This document shows, one piece after another, positions 32,833 to 41,193 of a stretch of 64,000 bases of DNA. Within the stretch, counting starts at the first letter, position 1. The number at the start of each line of letters is the position of its first letter. The DNA lies in the NCBI GenBank assembly GCA_900540235.1, contig UQEY01000001.1, positions 62,001 through 126,000 on the forward strand, given 5' to 3'. Under the pieces are notes generated by a model that did no database searches, was not told the origin of the DNA, and saw only the letters and a list, made by a program, of their open reading frames with translations. The stretch is from an uncultured Eubacteriales bacterium (GTDB taxonomy: Bacteria; Bacillota; Clostridia; Oscillospirales; Acutalibacteraceae). The position numbers were made by a program, and so were the translations under genes.

Positions 32833-35328
32833 ATGAGATACCCACAAATCGTTAAAAAAATGTCACTTGAGCAAAAGGCGGCTTTTGTTTCAGGTTATGA
32901 CTATTGGCATCTTGAGGAAGCACCTGAGCTCGGTCTTCCTAAAATTATGATTACTGACGGACCTCACGGTCTTCGTAAAGCCAAGGGTAAAGACTATGTT
33001 CCTGCCGAGGGTGAGGAAAAGAAAGGCGGAATCGGTCTTGGTAATTCTGTACCTGCTACTTGTTTCCCACCTGCCGCTACTTCATCTTGCTCTTGGGATG
33101 AGGACCTTTTAAGGCAAGAGGGCGAAGCTATGGGTCAGGAATGTTTAAAGGAAAAGGTTTCCACTATTCTCGGTCCCGGCACAAACATTAAGCGTGCACC
33201 TGTTTGCGGTCGTAATTTTGAATATTTCAGTGAAGACCCATACCTTGCAGGTAAGTGTTCTGCGAGCGTTATCAACGGCGTTCAGTCAAAAGGCGTAGGT
33301 ACTTCGCTCAAGCACTTTGCTTGTAACTCTCAGGAAGCATTTCGTATGGTTCTTAACGAAGTTATCGATGAAAGAACAATGCGTGAAATTTATCTTCCTG
33401 CATTTGAAATTGCAGTTAAGGAAGCTCAGCCATGGACTGTTATGAACTCTTATAACAGAATTAACGGCGTTTACGCTTCACAAAATAAACACCTTCAACA
33501 AGAAATTCTTCGTGATGAATGGGGTTTTGAAGGCTTACTTGTTACCGACTGGGGCGCTTCTGTTGATAGAATTCCCGGTCTTCAAAACGGTACTGACCTT
33601 GAAATGCCAAGTTCGGGAACACTTAATCAGGATAAGATTGTTGCTGCAGTTAAGAGCGGTGAACTTGACGAAGCAGTTCTTGACGAAAGAGTTGACAATG
33701 TAGTTAATCTTATTATGAAGTCAAAGCCTGCTCTTGAAAAAACACATACATTTGACCCTAAGGCTCACCACGCAATCGCTCAAAAGGTTGCTGAAGGTTC
33801 AATGGTTCTTCTCAAGAACGACGATAAGATTCTTCCTCTTAAAAAAGGTCAAAAGGTTGCTGTTATAGGTGAGATGGCAAAAGCACCTCGTTTCCAGGGT
33901 GCAGGTTCATCTGTTATTAACCCAACAATGCTTTCAAACGCTTATGACGAACTTGAAAAGCTTGGCGTTGACCTTACATATGCTCAGGGTTATTATAAAT
34001 CAGCTCCTACTAAGAAAGATAAGAACAGACTTAGTGACGCTGAACTTACAAAGCAGGCAGTTGAAGCTGCTAAAGGTGCAGATGTTGCAGTAGTATTCGT
34101 TGGACTTACCGAAGACTTTGAAGGTGAGGGTTACGACAGAGAAACTATCAATATGCCTGCTAACCACAATGCTCTTGTTTCAGCAGTTGCTAAGGCTAAT
34201 GCTAATACTGTTGTAGTTCTTGCAGGCGGTTCGGTTGTTCTTATGCCTTGGCTTGGCGAGGTTAAGGGTCTTCTTAATTCGGGTCTTGGCGGTCAGGCAG
34301 GCGGTATTGCCGTTGCTAATATCCTTACAGGTGCTGTTAATCCATCCGGTAAGACTTCTGAAACTTACCCGACTTCATTTGAAGTTAACCCAACATATGG
34401 CAACTATCCGGGCGGTCCTGTTACTTCTGAGCATAAGGAATCTGTATTTATCGGCTACAGATATTATGATTCTGCTAATCTTGATGTTGTTTTCCCGTTC
34501 GGTTACGGTCTTTCATACACCACATTTGAATACAGCGATATCAAACTTTCATCTGATAAGATTAAGGATACTGATACAGTAACAGTTTCATTCAAGATTA
34601 AGAATACCGGTGATGTTGACGGTGCTGAAATTGCGCAAATTTATGTTTCTGATAAGGAATCTACAATTTATCGTCCTGTTAAGGAACTCCGTGCATTTAA
34701 AAAAGTATTCCTTAAAGCAGGCGAGGAAAAGGAAGTTTCACTTGAACTTTCAAAGAGAGCATTTGCTTTCTACAATGTAAATATTAATGATTGGTTCGTT
34801 GAGTCAGGTGATTTTGAAATTCTTGTTTCAGCTTCATCTCGTGACCCTAAGCTTTCGGCTACAATTTATGTTGAATCAACTGTTGAAGCAGAAGTTCCTG
34901 ATTACAGAGCAACTGCTCCTAATTACTACAACAATGTTGCTAATATCACTCGTGATGATTTTGCTAAGGTTTACGGTGAACTTCCAAACCCTGAAATTGA
35001 CAGAACTAAGAAAATTGACCTTTATTGCTGTCTTAATGACGCTCGTCACACTAAGTGGGGCGGTAAGCTTTGCAATATGATTACAAAGATTATGAGCGGT
35101 ATGGGTTCTGACGCTAACGGCGACGGCAAGATGCTTGCAGCTATGGCTACTCAAATTCCTATTCGTAACTTTATAGCTATGAGTATGGGCGTATTTTCAC
35201 CTGCAATGGCTGACGGTCTTCTTATGATGCTTAATGATGACCAGTCAAGCTTTGTCGGTTTCAGCAAGATTTTCTGGAGACTTGGCGGCGCTCTTACAAG
35301 GCTTCCTGCTCTTCTTAAATCTATCTAA
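32833..35328 (+). CDS. Glycoside hydrolase family 3 beta-glucosidase-like enzyme, cytosolic
   Basis: ATG 32833 is preceded by GAGAAGGAG at about 12 bases. The 831-residue protein has the GH3 N-terminal barrel (ITDGPHGLRK, GPGTNIKRAPVCGRNFEYF, KHFACNSQE), nucleophile Asp239 in LLVTDWGA, the alpha/beta sandwich (VLLKNDDKILPLKKG, FVGLTEDFEGEGYDR) and a fibronectin-like domain (PFGYGLSYTTFEYS). After that an extra C-terminal stretch of about 125 residues (from NYYNNVANITRDDF) has no match I recognise. There is no signal peptide, so it acts on imported oligosaccharides. Beta-glucosidase or xylosidase activity is likely; specificity is not resolved. Confidence 0.9.
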   Translation: MRYPQIVKKMSLEQKAAFVSGYDYWHLEEAPELGLPKIMITDGPHGLRKAKGKDYVPAEGEEKKGGIGLGNSVPATCFPPAATSSCSWDEDLLRQEGEAMGQECLKEKVSTILGPGTNIKRAPVCGRNFEYFSEDPYLAGKCSASVINGVQSKGVGTSLKHFACNSQEAFRMVLNEVIDERTMREIYLPAFEIAVKEAQPWTVMNSYNRINGVYASQNKHLQQEILRDEWGFEGLLVTDWGASVDRIPGLQNGTDLEMPSSGTLNQDKIVAAVKSGELDEAVLDERVDNVVNLIMKSKPALEKTHTFDPKAHHAIAQKVAEGSMVLLKNDDKILPLKKGQKVAVIGEMAKAPRFQGAGSSVINPTMLSNAYDELEKLGVDLTYAQGYYKSAPTKKDKNRLSDAELTKQAVEAAKGADVAVVFVGLTEDFEGEGYDRETINMPANHNALVSAVAKANANTVVVLAGGSVVLMPWLGEVKGLLNSGLGGQAGGIAVANILTGAVNPSGKTSETYPTSFEVNPTYGNYPGGPVTSEHKESVFIGYRYYDSANLDVVFPFGYGLSYTTFEYSDIKLSSDKIKDTDTVTVSFKIKNTGDVDGAEIAQIYVSDKESTIYRPVKELRAFKKVFLKAGEEKEVSLELSKRAFAFYNVNINDWFVESGDFEILVSASSRDPKLSATIYVESTVEAEVPDYRATAPNYYNNVANITRDDFAKVYGELPNPEIDRTKKIDLYCCLNDARHTKWGGKLCNMITKIMSGMGSDANGDGKMLAAMATQIPIRNFIAMSMGVFSPAMADGLLMMLNDDQSSFVGFSKIFWRLGGALTRLPALLKSI

Positions 35329-35339
35329 CATATAATATT

Positions 35340-35371
35340 AAAACGGTTGTCATTTTTGGCAACCGTTTTTT
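35340..35371 (+). terminator. Rho-independent terminator after GH3
   Basis: AAAACGGTTG pairs with CAACCGTTTT, followed by Ts. The gene on the other strand has its own hairpin beside it. Confidence 0.85.
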
Positions 35372-35380
35372 ACTGCAAAA

Positions 35381-35408
35381 AGCACCTTGCAAATTAATGC
35401 AAGGTGCT
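35381..35408 (-). terminator. Rho-independent terminator after the epimerase/zinc-ribbon gene
   Basis: AGCACCTTGCA pairs with TGCAAGGTGCT; on the minus strand it is followed by TTTTTG. Confidence 0.8.
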
Positions 35409-35438
35409 AATTTTATGTATTTACTTTTTAGACAAAGC

Positions 35439-37001
35439 TTAGTGCTTGATGTCATCCCACTTAACGCCGTTAATGTGGAAGAGGTCATCAAACTTGTAAA
35501 CATTGTGTTCTTCCTTAGTGTGGTTAGGATACCAAACCTGAGCAAAGAATGGGTTAGTTTTAGCAACTTCGTCATAGTTCCATTCTTTCTGAGGAATGTA
35601 GCATTCAGGACACCAGTGACCGCCAAGAAGGATAAGAGCAGGTGAAGCTTCAAATTCAGCACCGCAAGTGCCGCATTTCCATTTAAGCTTAGTAGCCATG
35701 CCGCCCTTAACCATTGTTTCGCTGAGGCATTCACCGCCACGGAACTTAGCTGCTTGCTTCATATCTTCAATGTCAAGCTCTGATTCAGGCTTGCTTTCAT
35801 CATAACCATGGTCAAGCTTGAACTGTTCAGCAGCGCTGCTTTCTTTATCAAACTTGATGATTTCGAAGTCTTTCCAATTTGTAGGAATCTTGTTGTATTC
35901 TTCAAGTGAGCCATAGTAAGCTGACATTCTTTCAGGGTTGTTGGTCTTAACCCAGTCAAGTGTACCAAAGTCAGGGGTTTCGGCAATCTTCTTCATAAAT
36001 GGCTTTGCACAAGCTGCAACAAGGTTCTTAGGAAGATATCTTGGTATCTTGAAGTAGAATTCAACATGGTCAGCAAGTCTGTTAAAGTAATCTTTAACAG
36101 GAAGATTTTCTCTGAAGTGGAGATAATCTTCAAGCTTGTCACCGTCTGCATAGAACTGACCGTGGAAGTTCTTAGTAATGAACCAGTTTGGCTCAAAGAG
36201 CTTTTCAGGGCCTGCGAGACCGAGAGTGCCGAGAAGGAGACATTCAAATTCATAGTTTGAAATTCTGTATTCCTTACCTGAACCGATATTGTAGAAGTGA
36301 TTCCAGAAGTCAGAACCAAGGTTGCCTGCTTTATCTTCAAGAACAAGGTTACACATAAGTCTGCCTGAGTCTTCAACTGTACACCATTCAAGTACACCGT
36401 TAATAGGAACATGGAACATAATAGGGTCCATGTTTTTAAGAATGTTAGGATAAAGGATACCTGACTGACGCATTACAACCCAGTTCTTAATGCCGCTTTC
36501 AACGAAAGTGCGTTCAGCAACAGTCTTTGAAATTGCATAGTGGTCATAAATAGAAATTTTGATAGGGTCGCCGCATCTACCCCAATGGATAGGGTAATTA
36601 CGGTCGCCTGTTTCAGCAACAGTACCGACATAGCAAACTTTAACAGCATCAGGGTTCGGCTGAGCAAGAACAGCCTTGCAAATGCTCTGAGCTGCACCGA
36701 TATTTGTTTTCTGAGTTCTATAAGGCTTCCAGTCAGCAGTAGGTGAAACCATACCGCCAACATGAAGTACATAGTCAGAACCGGTTACGCCTTCAAGAAC
36801 TGAATCATAATCGTTAAGGTCACCCCAAACAATTTTGATATTTGGCTTTGCCATTAAATCTTTAAGTTTTTCTTCGTTCTTTGGGCTCTTTCTTGCAAGC
36901 ATCTTAATGTTGATGTCGCTTGGGTGCTTGAGCATTTCCTGAACAGCAGCCCAACCCATATTACCTGTACCACCGGTAATAAATACGGTTTTCTTAGCCA
37001 T
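35439..37001 (-). CDS. NAD(P)-dependent epimerase/dehydratase fused to a C-terminal zinc ribbon
   Basis: A 520-residue protein. Residues 1 to about 340 are an extended short-chain dehydrogenase with FITGGTGNMGWAAV (cofactor loop), the catalytic YxxxK in DHYAISKTVAE, and conserved Asp in GDLNDYDSV. The last 80 residues carry KCGTCGAEFEAS and GHWCPECY, four cysteines forming a likely zinc ribbon. The middle (about 340-430) is not recognised. It may act on a nucleotide sugar or another hydroxy substrate in the cytosol; the ribbon may bind a partner. RBS AAGGAGG precedes ATG 37001. Single gene with its own terminator. Confidence 0.8.
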   Translation of the reverse strand: MAKKTVFITGGTGNMGWAAVQEMLKHPSDINIKMLARKSPKNEEKLKDLMAKPNIKIVWGDLNDYDSVLEGVTGSDYVLHVGGMVSPTADWKPYRTQKTNIGAAQSICKAVLAQPNPDAVKVCYVGTVAETGDRNYPIHWGRCGDPIKISIYDHYAISKTVAERTFVESGIKNWVVMRQSGILYPNILKNMDPIMFHVPINGVLEWCTVEDSGRLMCNLVLEDKAGNLGSDFWNHFYNIGSGKEYRISNYEFECLLLGTLGLAGPEKLFEPNWFITKNFHGQFYADGDKLEDYLHFRENLPVKDYFNRLADHVEFYFKIPRYLPKNLVAACAKPFMKKIAETPDFGTLDWVKTNNPERMSAYYGSLEEYNKIPTNWKDFEIIKFDKESSAAEQFKLDHGYDESKPESELDIEDMKQAAKFRGGECLSETMVKGGMATKLKWKCGTCGAEFEASPALILLGGHWCPECYIPQKEWNYDEVAKTNPFFAQVWYPNHTKEEHNVYKFDDLFHINGVKWDDIKH

Positions 37002-37112
37002 AATTTTCCTCCTTATAAGGCTTACGCCTTTAATTGCTATCTAATTATAAACTATTTATTAAGAAATTACAATAGGAAATATAAAATAACCTTTATAATT
37101 TATAAATATTTG

Positions 37113-37141
37113 TTGACTTTGTGGGTATATTGATGTATTAT
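37113..37141 (+). promoter_or_regulatory. Predicted promoter for the SAM riboswitch-metK transcript
   Basis: TTGACT and TATTAT with a 17-base spacer, ending about 17 bases before the riboswitch. Confidence 0.65.
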
Positions 37142-37157
37142 ATATGCGATGTTAATA

Positions 37158-37257
37158 TGCTTTATCAAGAGTGGTTGAGGGACAGGCCCAATGAAACCAC
37201 AGCAACCTGCTTTTTGAGTAAGGTGCTAATACCTGCGGCTTACCGAGTGATGATAGC
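37158..37257 (+). ncRNA. SAM-I (S-box) riboswitch
   Basis: The stretch has the conserved S-box blocks in order: TTATCAAGAG, GGGACAGGCCC, ATGAAAC, CAGCAACCTGC, AAGGTGCTAAT, then a closing TGATAGC that pairs with the opening GCTTTATCA to form P1. An intrinsic terminator follows directly, and metK starts 79 bases later. When SAM is abundant the aptamer should favour termination and so reduce SAM synthetase. The rest of the 334-base gap holds the promoter (37113-37141) and a short leader. Confidence 0.93.
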
Positions 37258-37262
37258 TTTGT

Positions 37263-37289
37263 GCACACGCTCGTTTCGTGTGCTTTTTT
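37263..37289 (+). terminator. Riboswitch-controlled intrinsic terminator before metK
   Basis: GCACACG and CGTGTGC pair around a seven-base loop and are followed by six Ts. It is the expression platform of the S-box leader. Confidence 0.9.
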
Positions 37290-37335
37290 CTTTTTTAAAG
37301 CAATTAACAAATATTTTTGATGAGAGGAATTCATT

Positions 37336-38514
37336 ATGTCAAAACATTTGTTTACCAGTGAATCTGTAACAAAAGGTCATCCGGACAAAATCTGTGACCA
37401 AATTTCAGATGCTATTCTTGATGCTATGCTTGAGCAAGACCCTCAAAGCCGTGTTGCTTGCGAAACTACTTGCACTACCGGTCAGGTTCTTGTAATGGGT
37501 GAAATTACAACTAAAGCTTCGGTTGATATTCCGTCAATCGTCAGAAAAACCGTTTGTGATATCGGCTATGATGACGATAAGAAAGGCTTTAACGGCAATA
37601 CTTGTGCTGTTTTGCTCGCTCTCGACCGTCAGTCACCTGATATTGCTATGGGCGTTGATAAGTCACTTGAACTTAAAAATGATGAAGAAGATGAGTATAA
37701 CCTTAACGGTGCAGGCGACCAGGGTATGATGTTTGGTTACGCTTGCAACGAAACTAAGGAACTTATGCCGCTTCCAATCAGCCTTGCTCACAAGCTTGCT
37801 GTTAAGCTTACAGAGGTTAGGGAAAACGGTACTTTACCTTATCTTTATGCCGACGGTAAAACTCAGGTTACAGTTGAATACGAAGACGATAAGCCTGTAA
37901 AGGTTACTGCTGTTGTTGTTTCAAGTCAGCATAGCGCCGATGTTGAGCTTTCTCAGCTTAGAAACGATATTATTGAAAAGGTAATTAAAACTACTATCCC
38001 TGCTGAATTTATTGACGAGGATACAAAGTATTTTGTGAACCCAACCGGCAGATTTGTTATCGGCGGTCCTCACGGTGATTCAGGTCTTACCGGTCGTAAG
38101 ATTATTGTTGATACATACGGCGGATATGCTCGTCACGGCGGCGGTGCATTCAGCGGTAAAGACCCTACAAAGGTTGACAGAAGTGCCGCTTACGCTTCCC
38201 GTTGGGTTGCTAAAAATATCGTTGCCGCAGGTCTTGCAGATAAGTGCGAAGTTGAACTTGCTTACGCTATCGGTGTTGCTAAGCCTGTTTCTGTTATGGT
38301 TGATACTTTCGGTACAGGTAAGCTTGACGACGAAAAGATTGCAGATATCGTTAATAAGGTATTTGACCTTCGTCCGTCTGCTATTATTGACAGACTCGAC
38401 CTCAGAAAGCCAATTTATAAGAATGTTGCAGCTTACGGTCATATGGGCAGGGAAGACCTCGGTGTTTCATGGGAAAAGACCGATATGGTTGATGAAATCA
38501 AAAAGTATATGTAA
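37336..38514 (+). CDS. metK: S-adenosylmethionine synthetase
   Basis: A 392-residue protein with MetK signatures FTSESVTKGHPDKICDQISD (20 residues at the start), GAGDQGMMFGYA and GGGAFSGKDPTKVDRSAAY (phosphate loop). It makes SAM from methionine and ATP in the cytosol as a tetramer. ATG 37336 follows GAGAGGAA. Its expression is under a SAM-I riboswitch; it forms a single-gene unit ended by a terminator. Confidence 0.98.
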   Translation: MSKHLFTSESVTKGHPDKICDQISDAILDAMLEQDPQSRVACETTCTTGQVLVMGEITTKASVDIPSIVRKTVCDIGYDDDKKGFNGNTCAVLLALDRQSPDIAMGVDKSLELKNDEEDEYNLNGAGDQGMMFGYACNETKELMPLPISLAHKLAVKLTEVRENGTLPYLYADGKTQVTVEYEDDKPVKVTAVVVSSQHSADVELSQLRNDIIEKVIKTTIPAEFIDEDTKYFVNPTGRFVIGGPHGDSGLTGRKIIVDTYGGYARHGGGAFSGKDPTKVDRSAAYASRWVAKNIVAAGLADKCEVELAYAIGVAKPVSVMVDTFGTGKLDDEKIADIVNKVFDLRPSAIIDRLDLRKPIYKNVAAYGHMGREDLGVSWEKTDMVDEIKKYM

Positions 38515-38526
38515 TTATATAAATGC

Positions 38527-38560
38527 AAAAAGCTCGGTTAATTCCGAGCTTTTATTTTTT
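38527..38560 (+). terminator. Rho-independent terminator after metK
   Basis: AAAAGCTCGG-ttaatt-CCGAGCTTTT followed by TATTTTTT. Confidence 0.88.
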
Positions 38561-38582
38561 GATGTGATAAATTATAGTTTAG

Positions 38583-38675
38583 CGGGAAAACGCAGTTCAC
38601 CCATACGGTGATTTTCTATTTTAAATAGTCTAAAATGATAAGATTTTCGTAGGGGCGACCTGTGGTCGCCTTTAT
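38583..38675. repeat. Second copy of the 95-base intergenic element
   Basis: It aligns with 12733-12826: a decayed 5' hairpin (AACGCAGTTCACCC), the identical 27-base core at 38629-38655, and the 3' hairpin GGCGACC-tgt-GGTCGCC (38654-38670), where both arms differ from the 12.8 kb copy in a pairing-preserving way. It lies between the metK terminator and a minus-strand gene, and may act as that gene's terminator. Confidence 0.75.
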
Positions 38676-38678
38676 AAT

Positions 38679-39110
38679 TTATTTTCCTTTATTATATTTT
38701 AATAACGAGCCTAAATAATACAAAACGATGTATAAAACAGGTACAAGGCAAGCGATAATAATATCTCTAATTCCATTGTAATTATTAAACAAACCTCTTA
38801 CTAACATTTCATTAGTGAAGAGAAACATAAAATAAGTGTCTGGCATTGTAATATGCAGTATACTTATAATTTCTAAAATAATTAATACTGTTAAATAAGA
38901 GAATGACGATTTTTTGTTTAGTCTTTTTGAAAAGAAGATGCCAAATATGAACGGACAAACGAATGAAAAAATAATTAATATTACAACAAATTGGTTAGAT
39001 AAATTGCCGTTTGACGCAGAAATATTAATCAAAGGTAAAACAGATGTAATTGAAATAGATAATCCAAGCATTAATGTATCTATAACATAATCTTTTAATG
39101 AATACTTCAT
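38679..39110 (-). CDS. Small four-helix membrane protein, function unknown
   Basis: A 143-residue protein with four predicted membrane segments (LMLGLSISITSVLPLI, FVVILIIFSFVCPFIFGIFF, YLTVLIILEIISIL, IIIACLVPVLYIVLYYLGSL) and a basic C-terminus. ATG 39110 has GGAGGTGG upstream, so it is very probably translated. I do not recognise the family. Its promoter region holds two 0A-box-like repeats, which hints at control around the onset of sporulation. Confidence 0.6.
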   Translation of the reverse strand: MKYSLKDYVIDTLMLGLSISITSVLPLINISASNGNLSNQFVVILIIFSFVCPFIFGIFFSKRLNKKSSFSYLTVLIILEIISILHITMPDTYFMFLFTNEMLVRGLFNNYNGIRDIIIACLVPVLYIVLYYLGSLLKYNKGK

Positions 39111-39129
39111 ATAACCACCTCCGATTTAA

Positions 39130-39170
39130 ATATAACATAAAAGTGTGAATATTGTCAAATAATTGTCAAA
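39130..39170 (-). promoter_or_regulatory. Promoter with tandem 0A-box-like repeats
   Basis: On the minus strand TTGACA (39158-39153) and TTATAT (39135-39130) are 17 bases apart. On the plus strand ATTGTCAAA occurs twice (39151-39159 and 39162-39170), 11 bases apart, each matching the 0A box TTTGTCRAA at 8 of 9 positions. TTGACA boxes resemble 0A boxes by chance, so the regulatory reading is tentative. Confidence 0.45.
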
Positions 39171-39185
39171 GTGTTTATATTTAAT

Positions 39186-39944
39186 TTATTTTAAATTTAA
39201 CGCAAAATCAATACATTTGTTAAAAAAATCTTTTCTTTGCTTTTCTGTCATTGTCCATTTCCAAGATTTTTCATTCTCGTTTAATGGGTGCTTGTCCGAT
39301 GCGATAAGAATTGAAATTGAATTTAAACCGAGATATTTGCTGACTGAATATATTGCAGATGTTTCCATATCAACTCCGATTGCTCCTTTGCTGCGCCACA
39401 ATTCTTCTTTAAAGAAAGTTTGACGATATACCGCATCAGTTGATACGATAGGGAAATTGTATGAATTATTTATAAATCCCGTTGCTTTTTTCAAAAGCAT
39501 TGCATCAGGTTCAAAAAATTCAGCGGTTTCATAATAATGCAAAGAGGTTCCTTCTTCGCTAAATGCTTTATTAGGAATTAAAATATCACCACTGTTTACA
39601 TTACTTGAAAAAGAGCCAAACATACCTATTGTTATTATGTTTTTAACATCTAATGCGGCAAGAGTTTCAATGGTATCAACTGCCTGAGGTGCGCCATATC
39701 CGCCGTGTAAAAAACAAATATCCGAATTATTAATTTTATAAATAGGACAGGAATTTAAAAAGCGTGGAAAATGATTACTGATTTTTTTAGTTTTATAATG
39801 TTTAGTTGTATATTCAATACCGCCACGCATGAAAAATAAAATTGCTGTTTTTGGCAGTTTGTCTATTTTATTACTGTGTGAACTCGCTATATGTTTTTTA
39901 GCAGTGATTATGGCAGGTGTATTATCGTTTTTAAATTTCCACAT
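39186..39944 (-). CDS. Nucleoside phosphorylase family protein (uridine/purine phosphorylase-like)
   Basis: A 252-residue PNP/UDP-phosphorylase-fold protein: FLHGGYGAPQAVDTIETL, the phosphate-binding IITIGMFGSF, IGVDMETSAIYSVSKYLG with the ribose-binding Met-Glu, and IASDKH. It cleaves nucleosides with phosphate to base and (deoxy)ribose-1-phosphate, or is a related hydrolase. An unusually long N-terminal stretch precedes the core. Located downstream of proC on the same strand with a hairpin between them. Confidence 0.82.
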   Translation of the reverse strand: MWKFKNDNTPAIITAKKHIASSHSNKIDKLPKTAILFFMRGGIEYTTKHYKTKKISNHFPRFLNSCPIYKINNSDICFLHGGYGAPQAVDTIETLAALDVKNIITIGMFGSFSSNVNSGDILIPNKAFSEEGTSLHYYETAEFFEPDAMLLKKATGFINNSYNFPIVSTDAVYRQTFFKEELWRSKGAIGVDMETSAIYSVSKYLGLNSISILIASDKHPLNENEKSWKWTMTEKQRKDFFNKCIDFALNLK

Positions 39945-39966
39945 AGTTCTTCCTCATTAAAAATAA

Positions 39967-39987
39967 AGGGTGAACTGTGTTCACCCT
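39967..39987. repeat. Repeat-family hairpin, probable proC terminator
   Basis: AGGGTGAAC-tgt-GTTCACCCT is the same loop as in the 12.8, 17.8 and 38.6 kb hairpins with a compensatory stem change. On the minus strand it is followed by TTTATTTTT, 11 bases past the proC stop. Confidence 0.7.
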
Positions 39988-39997
39988 CAAAGAGTTA

Positions 39998-40789
39998 TTA
40001 TAATTTCTTGTCCTTATCAAGTGCTTTATCAACTGCATTGTGAACCGCTGCTTCAAAGCCGTCCGCTTGGAGTGAAGTTACGCCCTCGATAGTTGTGCCG
40101 CCCGGAGAGCATACATTGTCAATAAGCTGCCACGGGTGTTCGCCGCTTTCCAAAATCATTTTTGCGCTGCCTAAAACAGTTTGAGCAGAAATCATAAGTG
40201 CATCGCTTTTTTTCATTCCGTTTTTAACACCGGCACGAGCCATGGCATCAATAAACATATATGCAAAAGCAGGACCGCAACCGCCGATAACACCGAAAAG
40301 AGGGAAGAAACTTTCATCAAGGCAAAGCACTTTGCCGATAGCATTCAAAAGAAGTTCAACATTAGCTTTGTCATCGTCATTTACAAGCTCGTTAAAACAG
40401 TATGCTGAAATTGCTTCGCCGACTTTTGCATTGATGTTAGGCATAACTCTGACGATTTTAGCCTTGCATTTAAGGTTGCTCTCGATAAATTCAATGGTTT
40501 TACCTGCGGCAATGGAAATTAAAAGCTTGTCACCTACTTCGCCGTCAATAGTGTTCAATACAGAAGATTGAACATTTGGCTTAACTGCAAGGAAAATTAT
40601 ATCGCTTGACTTAACAACTTCAATTTCACTTTTGCAGGCATTAATCTGCTTGCTTTCAACTGCTTTATTTACTGCCGGCTCATAAATGTCATAAGCGTAA
40701 ACATCCGATGAATTGACCGCATTATTATCAATAATCCCGTTAATGATTGCAGACGCCATATTGCCGCAACCTATGAAACCTATTTTCAT
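39998..40789 (-). CDS. proC: Pyrroline-5-carboxylate reductase
   Basis: A 263-residue protein with the N-terminal dinucleotide fold GFIGCGNMASAIINGI, VMPNINAKVGEAISAY, and the family signature ending SPGGTTIEGVTSLQADGF. It performs the last step of proline synthesis (pyrroline-5-carboxylate to proline, NADPH). The neighbouring gene upstream on this strand is spoIIID, about 44 bases away. Confidence 0.96.
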   Translation of the reverse strand: MKIGFIGCGNMASAIINGIIDNNAVNSSDVYAYDIYEPAVNKAVESKQINACKSEIEVVKSSDIIFLAVKPNVQSSVLNTIDGEVGDKLLISIAAGKTIEFIESNLKCKAKIVRVMPNINAKVGEAISAYCFNELVNDDDKANVELLLNAIGKVLCLDESFFPLFGVIGGCGPAFAYMFIDAMARAGVKNGMKKSDALMISAQTVLGSAKMILESGEHPWQLIDNVCSPGGTTIEGVTSLQADGFEAAVHNAVDKALDKDKKL

Positions 40790-40832
40790 ATTTACACATC
40801 CTTTAATTTGCTTATTTTATAATAGCATTATT

Positions 40833-41108
40833 TTATTCATTATTCAATGTTTTCTTGTCTTTTAATTTTCTGTATTTTTCTTTTGTGGCAAGTCCTCCTC
40901 TTATATGCCTTTCTGCTTTATTTTGCTCAAGTACCTGCTTAACCTCACTGCATAAAAGTGGGTTAATCATAGCAAGTCGTTTTGTAACATCGTTATGTAC
41001 TGTTGATTTGCTAATTCCGAACACAACAGCGGCTTGTCTTACGGTAGCACCTGTTGCAATTATGTAGTGACCTAAATCTATGCATCTTTTTTCTACATTA
41101 CCAATCAA
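40833..41108 (-). CDS. spoIIID: Sporulation transcriptional regulator SpoIIID
   Basis: A 91-residue helix-turn-helix protein: RCIDLGHYIIATGATVRQ, AAVVFGISKSTVHNDVTKRL (the DNA-binding helices), then INPLLCSEVKQVLEQNKAER and HIRGGLATKEKYRK. The start is taken as TTG 41108, 6 bases past AAGGAAGGTG; a GTG at 41117 overlaps that site. SpoIIID adjusts the SigE regulon in the mother cell. A SigE-like -10 (TATACATT, 41135-41128 on this strand) lies at a suitable distance, with a poor -35. Confidence 0.95.
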   Translation of the reverse strand: MIGNVEKRCIDLGHYIIATGATVRQAAVVFGISKSTVHNDVTKRLAMINPLLCSEVKQVLEQNKAERHIRGGLATKEKYRKLKDKKTLNNE

Positions 41109-41161
41109 AGATTTCACCTTCCTTGGTAATGTATATGAAAAGATATGTAAAATAGAACAAA

Positions 41162-41185
41162 CCCCACACCGATTAGATGTGGGGT
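41162..41185 (-). terminator. Rho-independent terminator after the prs operon
   Basis: CCCCACACCG and the matching GATGTGGGG pair; on the minus strand the hairpin precedes TTTGTTCTATTTT. Confidence 0.75.
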
Positions 41186-41193
41186 AAAGTTAA

